This document shows positions 18,167 to 25,464 of a DNA stretch of 30,265 bases, piece by piece. A model generated the notes under the pieces. It searched no databases. It had not been told where the DNA came from and was given only the letters and a program-made list of their open reading frames with translations. Source of the DNA: JAAYCB01 sp012744395 (GTDB lineage: Bacteria > Planctomycetota > Planctomycetia > Pirellulales > Thermoguttaceae); assembly GCA_028703175.1 (NCBI GenBank), contig JAQVNJ010000071.1, forward strand, positions 1 through 30,265, written 5' to 3'. The translations under genes were made by a program, and so were the position numbers. The first letter of the stretch is position 1; each line of letters begins with the position of its first letter.

Positions 18167-19149
18167 CTGGGCGTCCCGTCTCGCTCGCCATAACCCTTGA
18201 ACAGTTTCCTGCCCATGTTCTGGTTGTAGTGGGTCCAGGGGCTGCCGGCGTTCGGATCGTTGCGGAGTTGCTGGTGGAACGAGAACAGCTTGGCGTCCAG
18301 GTTGTCGAGGTAATAGAGGGCCAAGGCTTCGAGGGTCATGGGCAGCTTGGGGCTGCCGTAGTCATACTGGCCGTGGTGGGCAACGATCATGTGCTTCAAG
18401 CGGAGGACCTTCTCCCCGTCGAGCGGCCCGCCGGAAAGCTTCTCCGCCTCGCGGACCTTGGCTTCGAGCATCCCCACCGCCATCACCAGGTGCCCGATCA
18501 ATTGGCCCTCGTCGCTGTAGGCCATGTCGCGGTCGTAGACCAATTCGTCGACCTTGGCCATGTCGTGCAGGAAGGCTCCCATCACGAGCAGGTTGCGGTC
18601 GATCTGGGGATAGCAGGGGGCGACCCGCGACGCCACGTCCATCAGGTTGACCACGTGCTCCAGCAGGCCTCCTTGGTAGGCGTGGTGCAGCTTGATGCCC
18701 GCCGGCGCCCGGGTGAACTTGCCCATGAACTCCTCGTCCATGAGGAAACACTCGGCGAGCATCACCAGCTCGGGGTCGTCCAAGCCGCGGAGCAACTCGG
18801 TCAACCGCGCACGCAGCCGGGCGATCTCCGCCTCGGTGAGGGGAAGGAATTCCTCTTCGTTGACCTCGCAGGGTTCGATCAAGGTGATCCGCGTGGCGAT
18901 CAGCTGCATCGCCCCTTGAAAGAGCTGCGTCGTCCCCTCGACGCGGAGATAGTCGCCATTTTCAAACGACCGGTAAACGTCCTCCGACGCATTCCACATC
19001 CGCGTCGGAAGCGAGCCGCTTCGATCGGAGAGCTCCATCTGGAGGTAGAGATTGCCGTTTCGATTCGGGCGGAGTTGCTTGCCGGTGACGCGGAAGACTT
19101 CATCGACCGCCTCCTGTTCTTGAAGTTCGCCCACGTACCGACGCACCAT
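18163..19149 (-). CDS. yhaM: YhaM-like 3'-5' exoribonuclease (OB fold plus HD domain)
   Basis: Encodes 328 aa, close to Bacillus YhaM (about 314). An N-terminal OB-fold RNA-binding domain (about 15-95: LYLQMELSDRSGSLPTRMW) is followed by an HD phosphohydrolase domain. Metal-ligand candidates are H165 in GGLLEH, H195-D196 in GAFLHDMAKV, H220 in LIGHLV, H258/H259 in VAHHGQYDYGSP and D282/D285 in YYLDNLDAK. The segment FTRAPAGIKLHHAYQGGLLEH is characteristic of the family. YhaM trims single-stranded RNA and DNA 3' ends. The ATG is preceded by GGGAG about 8 nt upstream and by a good promoter at 19210-19238. It lies directly upstream of rnr, suggesting a joint RNA-turnover unit. The gene symbol is by family similarity. 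Confidence 0.9.
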   Translation of the reverse strand: MVRRYVGELQEQEAVDEVFRVTGKQLRPNRNGNLYLQMELSDRSGSLPTRMWNASEDVYRSFENGDYLRVEGTTQLFQGAMQLIATRITLIEPCEVNEEEFLPLTEAEIARLRARLTELLRGLDDPELVMLAECFLMDEEFMGKFTRAPAGIKLHHAYQGGLLEHVVNLMDVASRVAPCYPQIDRNLLVMGAFLHDMAKVDELVYDRDMAYSDEGQLIGHLVMAVGMLEAKVREAEKLSGGPLDGEKVLRLKHMIVAHHGQYDYGSPKLPMTLEALALYYLDNLDAKLFSFHQQLRNDPNAGSPWTHYNQNMGRKLFKGYGERDGTPR

Positions 19150-19209
19150 GAAGAGACTCCCATCTGTTCAGTGAAAGAAAGCGGATCCACCACCCCAATC
19201 GACCACTGG

Positions 19210-19238
19210 ATTCTAGAGGTGCGGGCAAATTCCCACAA
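19210..19238 (-). promoter_or_regulatory. Candidate promoter of the yhaM-rnr unit
   Basis: Minus-strand TTGTGG (19233-19238), a 17-nt spacer and TAGAAT (19210-19215), about 60 nt upstream of the yhaM-like start codon. Spacing is ideal and both hexamers are close to sigma70 consensus. Confidence 0.55.
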
Positions 19239-19340
19239 GTAGCGGATGCTCTATCCCCCTAAGGACAACCACGCCCCCGACCTGTCCGCCCCGCTGCCGG
19301 CTTTCGGGCTCTCCCCCGTCCGGGGTCGCAACCACTGCAC

Positions 19341-19369
19341 TTTCCGACTCGCCCCGCCTCCTTTAGAAT
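19341..19369 (+). promoter_or_regulatory. Candidate promoter of proS
   Basis: TAGAAT (19364-19369) with a weak -35 TTTCCG (19341-19346) at 17-nt spacing. The -10 overlaps an in-frame upstream ATG at 19368, which argues against that ATG being the proS start. Predicted transcription would begin near 19376, placing the repeats at 19382-19477 in a ~105-nt leader. Confidence 0.4.
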
Positions 19370-19381
19370 GCCGTCTTGCGC

Positions 19382-19430
19382 GGTCCCCAGGCTCCAGCCT
19401 CGGCTGGTCCCCAAGCTGGAGCTTGAGAAC
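19382..19430 (+). repeat. Two REP-like palindromic units in the proS leader
   Basis: Two consecutive ~24-nt units each begin GGTCCCCA (19382 and 19406). Each contains a 12-bp near-perfect palindrome: AGGCTCCAGCCT (19389-19400) and AAGCTGGAGCTT (19413-19424). The layout resembles interspersed REP-type palindromes of GC-rich genomes. They would fold as two short hairpins in the RNA. Confidence 0.6.
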
Positions 19431-19435
19431 GAGGC

Positions 19436-19477
19436 GAACCCTGAACCCCGAATCCCGAACCCTCACCCCCGAACCCT
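19436..19477 (+). repeat. Degenerate heptamer tandem repeat before proS
   Basis: Six consecutive 7-nt units of GAACCCT type: GAACCCT, GAACCCC, GAATCCC, GAACCCT, CACCCCC, GAACCCT. They end 4 nt before the proS ATG and occupy the ribosome-binding-site position, where no Shine-Dalgarno is present. Confidence 0.75.
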
Positions 19478-19481
19478 GCCC

Positions 19482-21239
19482 ATGTACTGGTCGCGAACGT
19501 TCATTCCCACGATGAAGGAAACGCCCGAAGGGGCGGAGATTCCCAGCCACATCCTGATGCTCCGCGCCGGCCTGGTCTCGCAGGTGATGGCCGGGGCCTA
19601 CACCTATCTGCCGCTGGGCCTGCGATCGTTGACCAAGGCGGCCCAGATCGTCCGCGAGGAGATGGATCGGGCCGGGGCCGTCGAGCTGATCATGCCCGCC
19701 ATGTCGCCCGTCTCCCTCTGGGAACAGACGGGAAGGACCGAGGCCTTCGGCAACGTGCTCGTCAAGTTCGACCTGCCGCGGCCCGGGCGGAAGGTGCGGG
19801 TCGTGCTCGGCCCCACGCACGAAGAGATCATCACCGACCTGGTGAGCCGGCAGATCTCCAGCTACCGGCAGCTGCCGATCACGCTCTACCAGATCCAGAC
19901 CAAGTTCCGCAACGAGGAGCGGCCGCGGTTCGGCGTCCTCCGCACCAGCGAATTCCTCATGAAGGACGCCTACAGCTTCGATACCGACGTCGAGTCGCTC
20001 GGCAGGAGCTACGAGGCGATGTACAAGGCGTACTGCCGGATTTTCGAGCGCTGCGGGGTCTCTTACCTGCCGGTGGAGGCCGAGAGCGGGCCGATCGGCG
20101 GCGACGCCAGCCACGAGTTCATGATCCCCTCGGAAAATGGCGAGGACACGGTCGTCCACTGCCCGGATTGCGGCTATGCCGCCAACACGGAGAAGGCCGA
20201 GATCGGCCCGCGGGGGACCGAGCGGCCGGCGGTCGAACTGGCCGAGATCAACAAGGTCGCCACGCCCGGAGCGGCGACGATCGACCAGGTGAGCGCCTTC
20301 CTGAAATGCCGCCCGCAGGATCTGATCAAGACGCTGATCTACGAGGCCGACGGCCAGCCGGTGGCCGTGCTGGTCCGCGGGGACCGCGAGGCCAACGAGA
20401 ACAAGGTCCGCCGCCTCGTCGGCGCCGCGCGGCTCGAACTGGCCGCGCCCGGCGTGATCGAGCGGGTGACCGGCGCGCCGGTCGGATTCGCCGGGCCGGT
20501 GGGGATGGCCGAGAAAATCCCCATCTACGCCGATTGCGACGTGGCGGCAATCGCCAACGGGGTGACCGGGGCCAACGCGGCCGACGCCCACCTGACCGGC
20601 GTGAACCCGGGGCGCGACTTCGAGCCGGAGCAGTATGGCGATCTGCGCAACGCCGTCGAGGGCGATCCCTGCCCGCGGTGCTCAAGCAGACTTACGATCC
20701 GCCAGGCGATCGAGGTGGGCCATGTCTTCAAGCTCGGCACGAAGTATTCCGAGGCGCTGGGCGCTCGCTTCCTGGACTCCAAGGAGCAGCTCCACCCGAT
20801 CATCATGGGCTGCTACGGGATCGGCGTGGCGCGGATTCTGGCCGGCCTGATCGAGACGAGCCATGACGAGGCGGGCATCCTCTGGCCCGTCGCCCTAGCG
20901 CCTTACGAAGTCGTGCTCGTGCCGATGCAGGTCAAGGACGAAGCGACGATGCACGTCGCCCGCGAACTGCACGACCAGCTCGCGGCGGCCGGCGTCGACG
21001 TGCTCGTCGACGACCGCGACGCACGGGCGGGGGTCAAGTTCAACGACGCCGACCTGGTCGGCTTCCCGCTCCGCGTCGTGATCGGCTCGCGGGGGCTCAA
21101 GCAAGGCAAGGTGGAGATCAAGTGGCGCTGGGACGCGGCGGCCGAGATGGTCAACCTGCAAGGCGCCGCCGCGGCGATCGCCCGCCTGGTCGCCGAGGAG
21201 AAGGAGACGGCCGCGCGGTTCAAGGGCCGCGGGCGGTAG
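19482..21239 (+). CDS. proS: Prolyl-tRNA synthetase
   Basis: Encodes 585 aa of the bacterial long-form ProRS, a class II synthetase that charges tRNA-Pro. Visible are motif 1 and its surroundings (TYLPLGLRSLTKAAQIVREEM), motif 2 (QTKFRNEERPRFGVLRTSEFLMKD), a YbaK-like editing insertion (about 225-385: QVSAFLKCRPQDLIKTLIY, VAVLVRGDREANENKV), motif 3 (MGCYGIGVARILAGLIE) and a C-terminal anticodon-binding domain (VVLVPMQVKDEATMHVARELHDQL). Two C-x-x-C pairs (HCPDCGYAANTEKAE; CPRCSSRLTI) flank the insertion. The ATG at 19482 gives the family N-terminus M-Y-W-S-R-T-F-I-P-T. The upstream ATG at 19368 would add 38 repeat-encoded residues and overlaps the -10, so it is rejected. No Shine-Dalgarno is visible. 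Confidence 0.95.
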   Translation: MYWSRTFIPTMKETPEGAEIPSHILMLRAGLVSQVMAGAYTYLPLGLRSLTKAAQIVREEMDRAGAVELIMPAMSPVSLWEQTGRTEAFGNVLVKFDLPRPGRKVRVVLGPTHEEIITDLVSRQISSYRQLPITLYQIQTKFRNEERPRFGVLRTSEFLMKDAYSFDTDVESLGRSYEAMYKAYCRIFERCGVSYLPVEAESGPIGGDASHEFMIPSENGEDTVVHCPDCGYAANTEKAEIGPRGTERPAVELAEINKVATPGAATIDQVSAFLKCRPQDLIKTLIYEADGQPVAVLVRGDREANENKVRRLVGAARLELAAPGVIERVTGAPVGFAGPVGMAEKIPIYADCDVAAIANGVTGANAADAHLTGVNPGRDFEPEQYGDLRNAVEGDPCPRCSSRLTIRQAIEVGHVFKLGTKYSEALGARFLDSKEQLHPIIMGCYGIGVARILAGLIETSHDEAGILWPVALAPYEVVLVPMQVKDEATMHVARELHDQLAAAGVDVLVDDRDARAGVKFNDADLVGFPLRVVIGSRGLKQGKVEIKWRWDAAAEMVNLQGAAAAIARLVAEEKETAARFKGRGR

Positions 21240-21275
21240 AGCAGCGCCGCCGCGTCGCGCCCAGGCCGCGTCGCT

Positions 21276-21319
21276 TGCTCTGGCCCGGGCTCTGCAACGC
21301 CCTTGGCGCAACCAGAGCA
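21276..21319. terminator. Inverted repeat downstream of proS
   Basis: TGCTCTGG (21276-21283) and CCAGAGCA (21312-21319) form a perfect 8-bp inverted repeat with a 28-nt loop in the 185-bp gap between proS and gltX. There is no T-run. A possible -10-like TACTTAA near 21370 could serve gltX. Nothing else is seen in the gap. Confidence 0.25.
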
Positions 21320-21424
21320 GGCGGCCGCGCCCGCCGCGTCCTCTTGACGCGATCGCGCGATTCGGGCTCTACTTAACACTTTGGCTGATCACCGCCGACC
21401 CCACGTTTGGAGCATCCGCACTTG

Positions 21425-23002
21425 ATGACCGTCCGCACCCGTTTCGCTCCAAGTCCGACGGGCTACCTGCATATTGGGGGGGTCCGCACGGCCCTGTTCT
21501 GCTGGCTGTTCGCCCGCCGCCACGGCGGCCGGTTCATCTTGCGGATCGACGACACCGACCAGCAACGGAACGTGGAAGCGGCGCTCGCGCCGATTCTCGA
21601 AGGTCTGAAATGGCTGGGGATCGACTGGGACGAGGGGCCGGGCGCGGGGGGCGACTATGGCCCCTACTACCAGTCGCAGAGGGCCGATCTCTACCAGGCG
21701 GCGGTCGACAAGCTGCTCGCCTCCGGCCATGCCTATCGCGACTATGCCAGGCCCGAGGAACTCCAGGCGGAGCGCGAGGCGGCCGAAAAGGCCAGACAGC
21801 AGTTCGTCTACAGCCGCCGCTGGATGGGGGAGACCGCCGACGATTGCCGCCGCTTCGAGGCCGAGGGGCGCCAGGCCGTCGTCCGCCTCAAGATGCCCCG
21901 CCAGGGGAAGCTCGTGATCGGCGACCTGGTTCGCGGCGACGTGGAGTTCGATTGGGCCCGCGAGCAGGACCACGTGATCCAGCGGGCAGACGGCACCTGC
22001 CTCTACCACCTGGCCAGCGTGGTCGACGACCACGCGATGCGGATTTCGCACGTGATCCGCGCCGAGGAGCACCTCTCGAATACGCCCCGGCAGATGTTCA
22101 TCGCCCAGAGCCTGGGCTACGGATTGCCCGCGTACGCCCACCTGCCGTTTGTCGCCGAGCCGGGCAGCAAGGTCAAGCTGAGCAAGCGGAAACTCGACAA
22201 GTACTTGAAGAATCGCGATTTCGCCCAGTTGCTCGAGCACGGCCAGCGGATCGCCCGGGCAATCGGCCTGGCGGTCCAGCGCGATACCTTCAACCCGGTG
22301 ATCGTGGATTTTTACGAGCGGGTCGGCTACCTGCCCGAGGCGATCATCAACTACCTGGCCCTGTTGGGCTGGTCGCTCGACGACAGGACGGAGCATTTCC
22401 GCCCCGAAGACCTGATCGCGTCGTTTTCGCTCGACCGGGTGAACAAAGCGCCGGCCAGCTTCGATCCGCAAAAGCTCACCGCGTTCCAGGAGCGCCACAT
22501 GCTCGGCGTGCCGCTCGATCAACAGGTCGAGATGGTCTTGCCTTATCTGCAAAAGGCCCGGCTGATCGCCGCGGATGCCGGCGGCCCGGTCCGCCAGCGC
22601 GTCCGCCAGATCGTCGCTGCCGCCGCCGACCGGATCAAGGTTTCGGGCGACGTGCTCGACTACGCCGATTTTTTCACCGCCGACGACAAGCTGGAATACG
22701 ACACTCAGGCTTTCGACAAGCGGCTGCGGAAGGACCCGCAAGCCGCGAAACTGCTGGCCAAGTTCCGCCGGCGGCTGGCCGAAGCCGACGCGTTCGACGC
22801 GGAGAGCCTCGATCGGCTGATGCGCCAGTTCGTGGAAGCTGAGCAGATCAAGCTGGGTCAGATCATCCATGCCGTCCGCGTGGCGGTGACCGGCAAGGCG
22901 ATCGGGTTCGGCCTCTTCGACGCGCTGGCGATCCTCGGTAAAGAAAGCTGTCTGGCGCGGATCGATCGAGCGCTGGCCATGGTTGATCACCGCACGGATT
23001 GA
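21425..23002 (+). CDS. gltX: Glutamyl-tRNA synthetase
   Basis: Encodes 525 aa, a class I synthetase. It has the HIGH-box variant HIGG (16-19), the glutamate and ATP pocket FAPSPTGYLHIGG and LRIDDTDQQRN, and the KMSKS-box variant KLSKR (251-255). An all-helical anticodon-binding C-terminal region (about 330-525) follows. A glnS gene lies immediately downstream, so this enzyme need not be non-discriminating; glutamine can be charged directly. The ATG at 21425 gives the family start M-T-V-R-T-R-F-A-P. An in-frame TTG at 21407 is possible but adds non-conserved residues. GGAG lies 12 nt before the ATG, so the ribosome-binding site is not ideal. Confidence 0.95.
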   Translation: MTVRTRFAPSPTGYLHIGGVRTALFCWLFARRHGGRFILRIDDTDQQRNVEAALAPILEGLKWLGIDWDEGPGAGGDYGPYYQSQRADLYQAAVDKLLASGHAYRDYARPEELQAEREAAEKARQQFVYSRRWMGETADDCRRFEAEGRQAVVRLKMPRQGKLVIGDLVRGDVEFDWAREQDHVIQRADGTCLYHLASVVDDHAMRISHVIRAEEHLSNTPRQMFIAQSLGYGLPAYAHLPFVAEPGSKVKLSKRKLDKYLKNRDFAQLLEHGQRIARAIGLAVQRDTFNPVIVDFYERVGYLPEAIINYLALLGWSLDDRTEHFRPEDLIASFSLDRVNKAPASFDPQKLTAFQERHMLGVPLDQQVEMVLPYLQKARLIAADAGGPVRQRVRQIVAAAADRIKVSGDVLDYADFFTADDKLEYDTQAFDKRLRKDPQAAKLLAKFRRRLAEADAFDAESLDRLMRQFVEAEQIKLGQIIHAVRVAVTGKAIGFGLFDALAILGKESCLARIDRALAMVDHRTD

Positions 23003-23052
23003 CGATGCGACGCGACTTGCCCGAAATCACGCCGGACCCTCTAATCGAGGCC

Positions 23053-23176
23053 GGCGGCGGAGAGCCGCCACCGACCGAGTATCCGCGTGGGCTTGCCCCG
23101 CGCTTGGGGCGCCGCGGCGGTTTGAATCGTCGAGCAAGCTCGACCGGCGTCGAGAAGCCTCGGCGCGGCAGCCGAG
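23053..23176 (+). promoter_or_regulatory. Multi-hairpin leader between gltX and glnS
   Basis: Four perfect short hairpins in series: GGCGGC/GCCGCC (23053-23069, loop 5), GCCCC/GGGGC (23095-23110, loop 6), CGAGC/GCTCG (23131-23142, loop 2) and CTCGGC/GCCGAG (23159-23176, loop 6). An A/T-rich stretch and GGAG of the glnS ribosome-binding site follow. A 66-codon open frame (23005-23205) crosses the region and overlaps the glnS ATG as ATGA, but it looks like no known protein. Function unknown: a structured glnS leader, a gltX 3' end or repeat elements are all possible. Confidence 0.35.
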
Positions 23177-23201
23177 AGAGATTTAAAGACGGAGCCATAC
23201 G

Positions 23202-24914
<1,713 letters not shown>

Positions 24915-25200
24915 CCGACCGCCCGGCCGCTTCCTCAAACGCATCATCCAGCCGCACAGGATCTGCGCGTGGAGCCGAAACGACGCTTCGGTGAACGCAG
25001 GCAACGCCAGATCGAGTCGGCCGACGGGATCCTCGCAAACATCACCGGCGACCGCGTTGTCACCTCTAAATGGCAGGGGCTTCCGCGCCCGAGCCGCCCC
25101 GATCCCATCGATGCTCGTCTCCGTCCGCGCGGCCAGCGGCCCTGGGGGTCTCGCGTTCCGAAGATCGGGCAATTGCGCCCAGTCAACCTGACTCTCCGCC
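24915..25200. other. Unassigned stretch between glnS and the CRISPR locus
   Basis: About 285 bp with open frames on both strands (for example plus 24969-25211, 80 codons). None resembles a family I know, has a ribosome-binding site or clear codon bias. It could hold a decayed gene. It marks the boundary between the housekeeping island and the CRISPR-Cas locus. I see no terminal repeats or integrase site here. Confidence 0.3.
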
Positions 25201-25215
25201 ACACCCGATGATGCT

Positions 25216-25243
25216 TTTTTGCGCGATCAAACTCGGGTATACT
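25216..25243 (+). promoter_or_regulatory. Candidate plus-strand promoter upstream of cas9
   Basis: TATACT (25238-25243) is a near-consensus -10. The -35 is weak (a T-run near 25216-25221 at 16-nt spacing). If used, it would start a transcript ~220 nt upstream of cas9 that reads antisense through the whole tracrRNA gene. ACCCGA/TCGGGT (25203-25208, 25233-25238) flank it as an inverted repeat. Confidence 0.3.
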
Positions 25244-25257
25244 GGTTCTTGGCGCAT

Positions 25258-25282
25258 AAAAAAGCGCCCCACACGGGAGCGC
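25258..25282 (-). terminator. Rho-independent terminator of tracrRNA
   Basis: On the minus strand GCGCTCCC-GTGT-GGGGCGC forms a 7-bp GC-rich stem (one T-G pair) and is followed directly by six T residues (A-run at 25258-25263 on plus). GGCGC/GCGCC around the A-run can form an alternative hairpin. Confidence 0.88.
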
Positions 25283-25363
25283 GATAGGTCGCTGACATGC
25301 AGCGTTGCCTGACGCGTACGAAACCTTACTGTGACAAGTCGAGGAATCGTCGCTCGAATACAC
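25258..25363 (-). ncRNA. tracrRNA of the type II-C CRISPR system
   Basis: Minus-strand RNA of about 106 nt that pairs with the repeat part of pre-crRNA and binds Cas9. The anti-repeat (25363 down to about 25342) is complementary to the crRNA-sense repeat over 22 nt with one G-U wobble. After an internal loop, a second short pairing follows: CACAG at 25329-25333 with CUGUG at the repeat 5' end. This interrupted duplex is typical of type II. Next come a nexus-like region, a CGCUG/CAGCG hairpin (25290-25304) and an intrinsic terminator. The start is predicted near 25363 from the promoter. It is transcribed opposite to cas9. Only this position and strand can supply the anti-repeat in the window. 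Confidence 0.9.
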
Positions 25364-25370
25364 GCCTGCC

Positions 25371-25398
25371 AGTTTACCGCAGGGTGCGCGGTTGTCAA
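25371..25398 (-). promoter_or_regulatory. tracrRNA promoter with consensus -35
   Basis: Minus strand: perfect -35 TTGACA (25393-25398), a 16-nt spacer and -10 TAAACT (25371-25376). Seven to eight nt downstream the anti-repeat begins, so the predicted start site coincides with the first base-paired nucleotide. The -35 is embedded in an 11-nt palindrome, GGTTGTCAACC (25390-25400), which could be an operator. Confidence 0.75.
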
Positions 25399-25464
25399 CC
25401 CTTTTTCCCGAATTGTCTCGGCAGAGGGGGGGCAGGCTCATCAATCACTCAGGGGAGATTTGCC

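Noticed and set aside
16265..18193. Plus-strand open frame opposite rnr
   Set aside because: Antisense shadow; rnr has all its family motifs.
19368..19481. Upstream ATG start for proS
   Set aside because: It overlaps the candidate -10 and would translate palindromes and heptamer repeats; the family N-terminus begins at 19482.
21351..21361. GCGATCGC palindrome near the gltX start, as in cyanobacterial HIP1
   Set aside because: A single copy in GC-rich DNA is expected by chance.
23003..23201. T-box riboswitch before glnS
   Set aside because: No T-box consensus sequence, specifier loop or antiterminator was found; the hairpins are short and unlinked.
24969..25211. 80-codon plus-strand open frame after glnS
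   Set aside because: No ribosome-binding site, mixed third-position GC and no family resemblance; the opposite strand is equally open.
25297..25464. Upstream extension of Cas9 by 56 codons
   Set aside because: It runs through the tracrRNA gene in antisense. GTG 25465 has a proper ribosome-binding site and fits the Cas9 N-terminus.
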